Position numbers and translations under genes: made by a program
In this document: one piece after another, positions 10,717-22,300 of the stretch
How positions within the stretch are numbered: position 1 is the stretch's first letter
How the letters are laid out: each line of letters begins with the position of its first letter
NCBI GenBank assembly: GCA_964036275.1
Contig: OZ038433.1
Span: forward strand, 11,399,446 to 11,463,445
DNA length: 64,000 nt
DNA from: Litoditis marina
Taxonomy: Eukaryota; Nematoda; Chromadorea; Rhabditida; Rhabditidae
Reading direction: 5' to 3'
The notes under the pieces: generated by a model
Database searches by the model: none
What the model was told of the DNA's origin: nothing
The model's input: the letters and a program-made list of their open reading frames with translations, nothing else

Positions 10717-12864
10717 AAGAAGATGCCAAGAAAAGTCAGAACTATATTTGACTGTTAATCAACGTGCAAACTATGCTACATTTTCCTCGTGTCAACTGTA
10801 TGTAAATCTTGAGTAAACAATGATGTTTGTGTTTATTTCTTTTTCAAAAGGTCGGGTTCATTATAAAAAAAAGTTTCGAAAAAAGGCCGAAACTTTACAA
10901 AAACCATCAAAAAAGTTCCATGAAAACAAATTAATCACCATAGCACATCTTGTAGTTTCAACTCCATAACTTATTATATTCTCATCAAAAATTTCTTTAA
11001 CTTCGACTTTTTCTAGGATCAAACCTACGAAACCTATTAAAAATAATCTCTTCAAACTCAAAATAATCTTTCTCCACAAACCACGAATCACAGAAGAAAT
11101 CTCCTGCAAAAATTATATTGCTTCTGGTGTTTATGTTTTTCTGCTGTGTTGATTAATATGGCAAATATCTGACATGTAGCCGAAAAAGCCAGCAGTTTAA
11201 TTAGTTAAGCTGTGATGTATGGCGCCTAAGAAATTGAATTTGAAAGGTTTTTGGCTGATGGATTGTTTTTTCTAACCTCGCAATTGGTAAAATTGAGTTT
11301 ATTCGATTTTGTTGTTGGGAAACATTTGTTGCTTAGTCGATATTTATTTCATGGAAAGTTTTCGGTTGATGAATAGAGGTTTTTAGTTTCCAATTTTCAA
11401 ACATGGTTCTGGGTATATTTCGAATGTTTTCAGAGTTTCACGAAAAATTCAAAAAGTTCCAAAAAGTTTCTTTTTGTTTTTTCATAGATCATGAAAAGAC
11501 TTTCCCATTGGAAGTTAACAAAATTTGCTTTTTGCAGTCTTTTTGAAAAAGGTGTTTTGATTTTTTTTCAAATTTTGTTGGCAGTTCAGAGCATTCCCGC
11601 AACCCCTTATCGGTGCCATTACGTAAGCCAATATTTCTGGAAAAACGAAGCGAGATAGTGACATTTTTTTCATTTTTCAGAGGGTCAGATTTTTAACTAA
11701 AAAGTCAGAACTATAAGAAGGACTCTTTCTTTGTTATGTAGTCGTTTTCTTTTTATTACATCGTTTAAATCAGTTTGCATCACTTCTTTGTTTTGCATCT
11801 GCACAAGTTTGCAGAACAATCGTAAGTTTGTATAGTTTACAATCATTTCGTCAAGTTGGCAAGTTTACAGCCTGACTTTAATCGGTTGTGGCTGGTCAAT
11901 ACGCGAACCTGATTCAGACATGTTTAGTCTCGGTTGTTGTTCACATTGATTAGGAATGTCATTTGCAGAATAGTTTCACGAACTTCACTTTAAGTACTAT
12001 TCTTACAAATATATTTCAGAGAGTTTAATGATTATATCAATTGCAGAAAGTATACAGTTCATTTCAGAGTACTTTCATGAACTTCAGTTTAATTACTATT
12101 CTTACAAATGAATTTTAGAGAGTTTATTGATGAACACTGTCAATTGCAGTTCTATAACGGAGTAGTTTCATGAAATTTAGTTTAATTACTATTTAATTAT
12201 TTACATGTATATTATAAGCACGTTTTTACCACCGAAAATCTCTTTTTATAAAGAAAACCCAGAATCAGATGAAATAGTTCACATTGATTAACAATGTCAA
12301 TTGCACAAGTAATACGTTTGATAATTAAGTACTTTCATACACTTTAGTTTTATTACTATCCTTATATTTTAGATCTACCGCCGAAAAACTATTTTTTTGT
12401 GAAGAAAACCCAAAATAATACGAAAACAGTTCACATTGAGAGAATGAGGCAATGAGGTTCATTACTAAGTAGTTTCATCATTTTTAGTTCATTTACCACT
12501 TTATATTTACAAGTGTATTCTAAGAAAGTTTCGACGGCAATTTCTCCTGGAAATGAAAACTCATGCAGTCTCAACTCATTAAGAATGCTTTGATCTACTC
12601 TTTGTAACTTTTCACAATCTTTGAATGTGGTTGGTGCTATCGGGCGCAGCGCGGAGCGCTGCGCAGATTAGTTTTTGTTCAAAGGTCTGCAGACAATACA
12701 AAACAGTTTATTACAATTTTCTTCAAAGTACGTCGACCATTTCCCTAGATATTTGCATGTATTACTGAAGGGCAACACGTCTACCAGAAATTAGGTTCAC
12801 GTTGCAAGAAAAAATTTGTTGAGAGGAGTTAGAGGACCCAACGTCTCGCAGAAATGGCTTCCGT

Positions 12865-12888
12865 GCGGCGGCGGCGGCGGCGGCGGCG
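12865..12888. repeat. (GCG)8 trinucleotide run
   Basis: Eight uninterrupted GCG units, unusual in this AT-rich intergenic DNA. It is not inside a recognised reading frame. Confidence 0.9.
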
Positions 12889-13183
12889 ACAAAAGTGTCC
12901 GCCTCCTCAAATCTGGGCATAGTTTTGCTCAAAGTCAACTTATTCCGTAATTTCTTACACTGTTAAAAAGCCATAAAAAAGTTGAGGTATACGTTTATCA
13001 GGTGTGTCGTAAATTTGAATATTACGTGTGAGACGACCGAAAATGGTCTCGCAAAAATTATGGATAGACCGGTTTTGTGAAAATAAAAATGAAAGAAGAG
13101 TTAAACGTGTAGTAGGAATCATTCTTCCAATGGAGATCTCATGACAGGCGGGTACAGCTTGGTTTTCATTCTTATTCACATGT

Positions 13184-13252
13184 CTGAATGGCGGATTGGA
13201 TAAAAGCTCTATTTACGCACGGCAAACGGAGGTTCGATTCCTGCCTGGAGCA
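13184..13252 (+). repeat. tRNA-like fragment (SINE or tRNA pseudogene)
   Basis: An A-box-like GGCGGATTGGA at 13190-13200 and a perfect B-box GGTTCGATTCC at 13231-13241 are spaced as in a tRNA gene, but the acceptor and T-arm pairing are incomplete. A related sequence at 33330-33410 also has A- and B-box-like words and a GCACA-CAATTT / GCACAAAATTT tail, so this is more likely a tRNA-derived repeat than a working tRNA. Confidence 0.45.
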
Positions 13253-13421
13253 CAAAATTTGCTATCACTTGAACGAGGTTACAACTGCACAAACGTTCTG
13301 AACTACGGCGCGGTTTAAAACTCCAATAGAAAAACATAAAATTCCTTGTTTAGATTATTGTTCAAAAATATCATTTTTATCAAAAATGACCGTTACTTCG
13401 TAACCATAGAAAGAGAGTTCA

Positions 13422-13750
13422 ATTAGTATAAAAATCGAGTGTAAAGAAAGTAAAGATTAGTTTTGGATGAACATGTACAAGAAATATAAAAGAAGTCCAA
13501 TAAAAATATTTTGAGGAAAATGCTACTCTCGCTTCTCTTGAAAACAACGGAGTATAAGCTAGATTATTGTGAGTCGCAGTCAGAAGTTTTCTTCCGGTAG
13601 CAAAAAACTCGGTGTACTTTTTTTGAACTTTTAAACCGAGCGAGATTAGACTTTTCCTCAAAATATTTTTATTGGACTTCTTTTATATTTCTTGTACATG
13701 TTTATCCAAAACTAATCTTTACTTTCTTTACACTCGTTTTTTATACTAAT
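13422..13750. repeat. large hairpin, about 98-base arms
   Basis: Left arm 13422-13520 and right arm about 13652-13750 are reverse complements with only two or three mismatches (for example GGATGAACATG against GGATAAACATG), separated by about 132 bases. Arms contain TAAAGAAAGTAAAGATTAG and AAGTCCAATAAAAATATTTT. It would form a long double-stranded RNA if transcribed. Confidence 0.85.
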
Positions 13751-14824
13751 TTGTTTTCGGTTGCATCGGTTTCGAGTCTATTCTGAGATATACTCTGTTA
13801 TTGTTGTAAAACCCACGTAATTTCGAAGTACTTTTCTGATAATCCATAATCCCATCTCGAAGTTTACCAAGAATACGCTATCACAAGAAACTAATCTGGC
13901 TGAAATCTCAATTTCAAAATCATCTGATGCAGAGGGCGAAACGATGTAACTTTATAATTTATCAATAATATGAATTTTAGAGATACTCTTGGTTAATTTA
14001 TGTGATAACTGAATGAAACTTCCCCAAAATGAACCTGAATTAACTTTGTTTAAGTTAACCTCTTTCTGTTTATTCAATAATTATCGAAGTGGCAATCTTC
14101 TCCTTATTCCCACATAATAAATATGTTCTACGGGAACGCCGACGCCAGATTTCTATATTGAAAGATTCCTTTTTCCACTATCATGAAGAAAAACTTTCAA
14201 AATCCTTTTTAAAATATTTTTTTATTCGTATTCTAACCGTTGTATCACCAATTCACGTGACACACAGCACAATTTTTGAACGTGTAATATGTATAGTGTA
14301 TTTTCCTGATGTCTCTGATTTGCTAAATTTTGCTATTTGATGAAGTTTTGTTTGTTTTGATGTGTGCTATGTACCTCTTGACATTCACATATTTTACATC
14401 CTATGCATTCGGTTCACTAGTTCTGTGAAACACAGCACAAGTTCGAAATGAGAGAAAATGTCATTCTGCGGAGTTTCCATCTTTGACAAAATGTCGTCAG
14501 GAAGAGACTTTGTTCCCTAAATTGTGCTATGTTCCTGTGATTTGAAGATTGTAGTGTGCGTGATGCGTTCTAACCAAAATACAATTAGAAAATTAGCATT
14601 TGGCCGGGGCTTCTTAGATTATCCTCATCTTATATCTAATGCTTTCCGGAAAACATTCCATCAACTAAATTACATCCACCTTATCTGAAAACAAGTCTTT
14701 CAATAAAATATCTTATTCATATTTTGAATGTTTAAAAGTCAAGAAGATGAATCGTTTTCAGGAATTTGTTCAATCGTTTTCATGAATTTGATTCTGCTTC
14801 AAAAAATTACGAACTAAAACTCAA

Positions 14825-14945
14825 TTGAATAGTCACGTAAATTCAGCATTCTAATGAGGAATCGTGCACTTTATAATTGCACGTTCCTGAGTTCTGCTGT
14901 GTTTAACATGTTTCACGTGACCGACTGTGCAATTGACTAACAGTA
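14825..14945 (+). repeat. family C repeat, copy 5
   Basis: AATAGTCACGTAAATTCAGC through GACTGTGCAATTGACTAAC, closely matching the forward copy at 10425-10540. Confidence 0.75.
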
Positions 14946-16349
14946 TAACATATGAAACATTAGGTATCAAGAATATGTAGGAGTGGGTGAGTGCACACAT
15001 GATGTGTCATTTGCACATTTTTCCCAGAAATTTGCAAGTACTAACAGTAATCATTTCTCTCGAAACTGCACGTAGTTACTACTTATCCATGAACCTTTGC
15101 AAAGGAACGATTGAAATGTCACAAACACAAAACTTGCCTGATCTAACCCATCACCTCTCGTTGTTTCCACAATCGGGAGGTGAAATGTTTCCACAAATCG
15201 GCATAATCGTTTATTCACACCCAAATACTGTATATTATTAACACCTGGTTGTTGGTTATTGGAATTTTAACAAGCTGATCGAACAATATTTTTTCCACCA
15301 TTTCCGCGGGAACTTTGGCTGTGTACCATTAAAATTTTGTTTGACAATTTTCCAGAAAAATCGTTGGTTTTTCAACAATTCATGATGGAGAAAAATTGTC
15401 GTGAAAGAAAACATCATTTCAGTCCAAACTCGGTATATCTAAAACGATTTCTCGATTGACAATCCTTACACTAGAAAAAGATTTTTTTTTTCTGTGAATA
15501 GATCAGAGATTCCAATAACATGTTTTAATAAAACAATGAAAGTATTATTGCCGTGTCATCACATTGCTTTGGAGGCTTTCTGCTATTGCTCATTCATAGA
15601 TCCTGGATGAAACTCTGCTAGAACTGCATAATATCGGATGTTTATAAATTATTAATGTATGCATTTAATATGATTCATAACTGATTCGGCTGACCGAAAA
15701 CCGAATAATCTATTCAAATCCACCGAGTTCTTCTAAACTTTGTAAAATATCATGTAAATTCGTATTACGTTTCCGTCACGGTAAATGTGAAAGAAGATCA
15801 AAAAAAGTTCTTTCACGTTCTCTGATGGGTGTCACATGTTCTAGACATGTTTATCCCTTGTTATTAAATGTCAATTCACAACGTTCACTGAGTATTTTCT
15901 CCTTATTGTCACCCCCTCACGTTTCTACTTGGGAAAATGAACGTCGCTCCCGGCGTTGTACTGATCCCTCTGGATAGTATCAACAGAACATTTGAAAACC
16001 TACCACCGTTTACTCTCGTTCAAAAGCAATTTATCTGAATTTCACCTCTTGCCAATGCCTCTGAAATCAAACAGTGAGGGATGAAAGTGTAATGTTCCCT
16101 GCTACTTCGCTAGTGTACCTCACCAGATTATTCAACGGCCATCAGAACTTTCGAGTGTTTTATTTGGCACCTCGGAACCTAATGGAAAACTCGGAAATTC
16201 TGGTAGAGTACTCCATCTTACTTTCAAGCAACCTTGCAAACATTTCTGCAAATATGCTAGTTATCTAGTATCAAGTATTCACTCACGTCATTTTCATTGG
16301 TCCTTCTAATCGAATATTCATTTCTCGGATAATATTTCAAATTCAATTA

Positions 16350-16360
16350 CATTCTAGATC
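16350..16360 (+). promoter_or_regulatory. possible spliced-leader acceptor upstream of the GRAMD4-type gene
   Basis: The sequence ATTCTAG ends at 16357, three bases before the predicted ATG at 16361, after a pyrimidine-leaning stretch. In Caenorhabditis an acceptor so close to a start codon usually marks SL1 trans-splicing. It could instead be the end of a 5' UTR intron. Confidence 0.4.
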
Positions 16361-19300
16361 ATGTTCCTACTACCGATTCCACAGAAGAAAAACGCGGAGA
16401 GAAGGTTGGTTGGTCATTTAAATGGTACTGTAGCAAAATACGTAAAAACGACCAAAACTATTTCCGCGAGATATTATTTTGTTTCTACATTACATTACTG
16501 TAATAAAGAAAGAAATGTCATTTCGCGGAGTAGCTGTTGTTGTTTTTACGTTGATTGCTACAGTAAGATTTTAACACAAGCATTTAGGAATTGAAAAAAT
16601 GAAACAATTTTTTTTTTTGAGTTTCATGCGCGTTACTAAACCTTAAACACTTAAAAAAACGTGTGCTCACGACAAAACGTGAACTAATTCAATACGCCTA
16701 CCATTGTGTGGTTTTACCGTTTTACGCCAACGTAAAACGTTTGAACTGGGTCTTTGACGTAGCCGTATTACTAAGTCTTCTTTATATTACATGTTATAGT
16801 AAAAATAATTATAGTGCAACTCTCACAAGAAGCCATAAAACTGTGAACGTGACTTAAACTCATTGAGATTACGCTTTTTTGTGACTCAAAGGAAGCCAAA
16901 CTTTTATTGTATCTCCGTATCGGGATGGCTTCCGGGTGTTCAATTTTGAGTGTCCTAGGAGCTTCCCAATCACACTAAAAATTATAAAAAAGCACTGAAA
17001 TAGTTTGTTACTATCACCTAACAGTGACAACAAGCGATTTTGTTTCAATTGAGTATAACATTAATAGTTCAGAACAATGTTTTAATACAACACAACAACA
17101 ACAAGTTAGAAAAGAAATTGAGAATAAAGCTTCCCTAGAACCTCGAACCAAAAAAGGTAACACAAAGCAAAATACTTTTTTCTGTTTTACTTTTTTTCAT
17201 TAAGTATCAATTTATCGATTAGTATCGTAATTATATTTTTTTAGAAACAGCGACGGTTGTTTGACGAGAGAATTCGTGTCAAACTCCATTGGACAAGGCC
17301 CGCATCCGGCGAAAGATCATCACACAGCGAGAAGAGGAAGGTACCGTAACTCACGTAGCATAATAAACATGAAAAGCACTATTGTAACAGCCATTTTTAA
17401 CAGATCTAGATTGTGTATAGCTCATTTTGAATGTACTTTAGTATAACTCACGATGCTCGAATGTAACATCACACTGCGAGAAGAAGAAGGTACCGTATCC
17501 CACGTGGGATATGAATGGAAAGAGATATTGCAGCCGTGGTCTACAAATGTTGCACATCTGTAGGCGATTTTTCCGGGGCAGAAGGCCCGAGCGCGCGAAA
17601 TTTAAAAAAAAATTGAGTTCTTGGAGAACGGGATTTGCTCTCAGCTACTTTCTATTCCTAGTCAAACTAGATCTCGGTCATCTAAAAATTTGAAAATAAC
17701 TAGAAATTATCAAATTTCAGAGAACTAGTCGAAAAACTATGATGATGAAATTGAGAGTTACTCAAAAGCAAAACACTTTCTGCAATTCTGCTCGCTCGAG
17801 TAGAAAACTTGGCTCAACGGTGTTCCCATGCGTATCGATTTTCCAGTCACGGTCACCTCCCACTTTCCGCTGAGAAAAAGCCGGAGTTCGAGCCGCACCA
17901 CCACCTGGACCAGAATCTGATTGAGCTGCTGCGCAAAAACTACGATCTAGGTGGGTTGCCGGTTATAGAATGTGTTACTTTTCAATATACTTTGAAAACT
18001 AGGTTTTTAAATCTTTTAAATACACTTTTTTTATATCAGGCCTTCATCGGTATAGGTTAGCTATATAAGACGCTGCAATTTATATGTCCCCACAAGAAAA
18101 ACTTGAAAATCACTTTTTCGCTCATCGTTGTGTATTTTACTCCGAGGCATCACATATTATACTGTGAATCGCTGAAAAACGAATATTGCATCAACCATGT
18201 GTAAAACGACACCGCCAAGTACATGCAAACATGAATCAAGATCGTATACACAAATTCGTTAGAATCAAAATTGTGCAAATAGTGGTGTGCACAAAATCGG
18301 TAGATCCTGGAATGTGTACACATAAAGTACACAAATGTAGTACTACGGAAAATGTGTACATGCACAAATTCTTTACTACGAATATTGTGCACAATCCCTA
18401 ATTCAACGCTTAAAGCACAAAAAAACAGCTAAAAACAGAATAGGTTCACATGTCCACACCAAAATTCTAATAAATTCATGAAAAAGTGGGGGCCCAACGA
18501 CTCTGAGATTTGTCTTCTGCTGTGCGCCCCTTAGACAGTTACTCTCAAATGGAGCAGCTACTGCTACAAAAACCGGAAAATACTTATATACTCAAGTATA
18601 ACTGTTCATTACAAACATACAAAAGTCGTAAAATATTTTTTCAAACCTGTAAACTAGAATTTACAAGTCACAGGTGTAAAAGAGAGAACAACTGTTGAAT
18701 AATATGCCGTGTTATAGCACCTAGAGTTGAAGTAAGGACCAAAACTGCAAATCATTGTGTACAAAACCAGAATCTCTATAGTTGACTACGTTGAGTTAAC
18801 ATCTGTGATTTGTATATTATAGTTTACAGGTTTGAAAAAATATTTTACGACTTTTGTATGTTTGTAATGAACAGTTATACTTGAGTATATAAGTATTTTC
18901 CGGTTTTTGTAGCAGTAGCTGCTCCATTTGAGAGTAACTGTCTAAGGGGCGCACAGCAGAAGACAAATCTCAGAGTCGTTGGGCCCCCACTTTTTCATGA
19001 ATTTTTCTCTTTTTGTACACATGCCGTAGGTATGTAGAGAGGTGGTTCGATCTGTACGGTGAAGATAAAATTGTTTTCTTAATGAATGACTTGTCAAGTA
19101 TTACCATCATTCGGAAAAAAATATGACGTCAACATTGCAGTTCTGAAAACTTAATTTATCTGCCCTTCAGAATCCCAGAATACGTCATATTTGAATGAAG
19201 TTTCATCCTGAATTGACCATTTTTAAGAAACTTTTAGCATTCGAAAACAAATTTCACGTCAATTTTCTCAAAAGTTGACGTCATCTGGTCTTCTGAATTC

Positions 19301-22300
19301 CAGAATAAGTCATATTTAGATAAAGTTTCATCGTTAATATACCATTTTTAAGATATTTTCAGCATTTGAAATAATATGTGACGTCAACTTTGCACTTCTC
19401 AAAACTGACGTCATCTGGTCTCCAGAATCGCAGAACAACACGTCACTCTTACATTGAGTTTTACCGTTAATTGGCCCTTTATAAGATATTACCATAATTT
19501 GAAAATATATGTGACGTCAACTTTGCACTTTTCAAAAATGACGTCATCTGGTCTCCAGAATCCCAGAATACGTCACTCTCAGATTGAGTTTCACCGTTAA
19601 TTGACCCTTCCTAAGATATTACCAACATTTGAAAATATATGTGACATCAACTTTGCACTTTTCGATTATGACGTCATCCGAGCTCCAGAATCCTCGATGA
19701 CGTCATCAGTAGAAGACTTACATCTGAATCAATGTCAGTTCATGTCGTGGTATCATACTCCAAATTTTACTTGAATTGGTTAGGACTGAGCTGAGTTATA
19801 ACGCAATTTGATTTACCGCGACAGAGAGGGCGAGAGAGTGCACGAAATGAAGAGACGCAGAGACATTTTCAAAGACCTATAACTTGATGAAAAATAATTT
19901 TTTTCGAAAAAAAGTTTGCGCCCCCAGGGTTTGAGTGGGATATCTATCGTCTCCCAACGTCATAACTCGGCTCAAACTTAATCAATTTTGTTCAAATTTG
20001 GTACATAAAAAGTTTCGATTTGCACGTTTGGGCCTTTTTGAGGGTAAACTAAAAAAATGAAAGCGCGCATTAGCCGGACCAAAGACAAATCTCGCACAGC
20101 GCTTCGCGCTGCGCGCGATTTATGCATTTCTGGAGGTTATCTATTAATCCACTTTTTCGGTTCTATCAAGTTTGTGTCACCAAGTTCGATAGGTGTATTT
20201 TATGTACATCCTGTTTTTCCAGTTGATTTTTCGTGTGCAAGGTTTTTGAATACACATGGTCAAAAGAGAAACCACTTTCGTGACAACCGATGTGTATTTT
20301 GCACAACATTTTCGAAAAATGTCTGTATTTTTCGGATTTAGTGGGGTCATATATATTGCAGCGTCTTATATGTATAGTACCTTTTTACACCATATGGAAC
20401 TTCTAATACTCTCTACAACTTAGCCGTACTAAGTTTCTTTTTCACACGTAGAATCGACATAAGTTTATCTGTATATAAACTACAAACCAAAAAACATCCA
20501 AACTATCTACGATGCTATTACTCAAAAATGATTCTCATCACTGCTTGAAAAAAAAAATTAACCTTAACCTTATCTTTACTTCAACTTTAACTTCACTCTA
20601 ATTTCAACTTTAACTTAAAAGTAACTTTAACGAGTAACGACTACTATTGCATGCCAACATCGTATCTTCTATCATCCTTCCGGAGTCCAAGTCTGTAAAC
20701 AACTATTGGCATGTTTTTGACATTTTATCTGACCAAAAATCGTAAAACCACAACACCCTCGTCATGCAACAGAGTCGTCAGATCTTGTGTACGATGTGAT
20801 TCGACACTTATTCTATGTCTACCCCGAATGAAACGTGGAGTTCAAGAATATTTAGAAAGGACGATTATGCGGTCCAATCACAGCGCTCCAGTCCTTTAAA
20901 CCGCAATACATTTTTCAATTGCAGTTTAGAGGACCGTTGACACGGGATTGGTCCACATAATCGTCCTGCTTTAATAAGTGTAGAGGGGCTGCTGATTATT
21001 TCGCACACTACAAATTTGAGAATTAGTTAAGTTTTCGGACTCACTTTTGCTTTTTCGTTTTATTCTGTACAGGACATTTCACCACTGAAACAACCAAAGA
21101 TTTCAAACGAAATTCGCGCATTTGTAACCTAAAATACCCGACAAAGTACACCGTGACACTTTTTTTCAAGCCTGTATGGCTCGGGTATTTCAGTTGCAAT
21201 CCGTTTAACAGGTATAGTCGTCATTTTCCCCATAAAGACAGCAGTGAGTTCGATTGATTGAGCGATGCGGGCGAGCGGTCGTTGATTATCTGCCAGCAGT
21301 TAAGAGAGTGTGTAGATCAATGATACGCAGACTGGCTGGCCCCTCGCCAAACCCCGCCTCTCACAAAATCGATGGTACGGTGTCCACAACGGTTTGACAA
21401 ATCCTATAGAACAGCCCGGACCTCTCCGAAGTGCCTCAGAACCCAACCTTGGGTTAAAATAGGACCTTATGGTACAATCAGCCCCCCCCCCCCCTTTGCT
21501 TCTTTCCCTTTTACTAGTAGTTTTTTGGCCTCACCGTGGCATGATGCCCCACTAACCAGACTGAGATAAAATCACTGTTTTCTGTTGTTGTTTTTTCCTT
21601 TGAAAGAAAACCTGTTCCTCGTTTTCTCGAAGTTTCCACCGGATGGGGTCCCAAAATGATAAAATCTAGCTTTTCTCTTGAACCAGAGTCGCGGTTTGGT
21701 CAGAGAAGGGGGAGAGAGCAGGCGAAACGGGGAGACGCAGACATTTATCTCCGTTTTGGATCTTTGTTGTGAATGGCAACAGGGGCAACAGTATAAAACA
21801 TCAGGATTCTCTGTTTTGTGATTTCGATTGTGTTAGACAACTATAGAAAACTGAAGAAAGAAGGACAGTAGGTCAAACTATGAAATTTTCCACTGTGAAC
21901 AAAATATCATATATACAAAACCTTATGATGATTGTACTATTGCGTTCTCTGCTTTTTTGTAGACTCACATCAGACACATCTTATTCCCGTTTAGTCAATA
22001 ACATATTTTGAACTAAAATCACTTGTAATACTACTTCAAACTTTAATTTTTACCAAAACCGAATGTTTCCCCAATTTCGAAATTAATCGTACTCTCTTTC
22101 ACAAGGCTCTGTTTCTTACAGTATTCGGGAAAATGACGTTTGCTCTTTATTCAATACATATTGATTAATTCTCTATTTTTCTGTAAAACTCCGTTCCCAT
22201 TCGCGTGTATGTTTTTCATTTACACTGCGACGCGTTCATTGCTTCTTGAGATCAGAGATGAAGTTCTCATTTTCAATGACAAATTACCCCACTTTGTCTT

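Larger units (their letters stand above)
10717..16360. other. 5.6 kb gene-poor intergenic region
   Basis: AT-rich. Bases 11900-12540 contain loosely repeated words such as AGTTTCATGAA and ATTACTATTCTTACAAAT about every 120-180 bases. Also present are a (GCG)8 run at 12865-12888, a tRNA-like fragment at 13184-13252, a large hairpin at 13422-13750 and a family C copy at 14825-14945. I see no exon with convincing splice sites until 16361. Confidence 0.5.
18058..20380. mobile_element. 2.3 kb element with terminal inverted repeats, no transposase seen
   Basis: Left end (18061-18092) CTATATAAGACGCTGCAATT and right end (20341-20377) reading GTGGGGTCAT...TTGCAGCGTCTTATATG are reverse complements over about 30 bases with a few mismatches. 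Between them are the 184-base-arm hairpin (18472-19004), a roughly 130-base tandem repeat (19100-19708) and a GCGCTTCGCGCTGCGC palindrome near 20100. No long coding frame is present, so it is either a non-autonomous transposon or a composite of several insertions. It lies in intron 3 of the GRAMD4-type gene. Confidence 0.6.

Noticed and set aside
18472..19708. CRISPR-like appearance of regularly spaced repeats
   Set aside because: Repeat units are 125-133 bases without spacer-repeat structure, and the genome is a nematode's.
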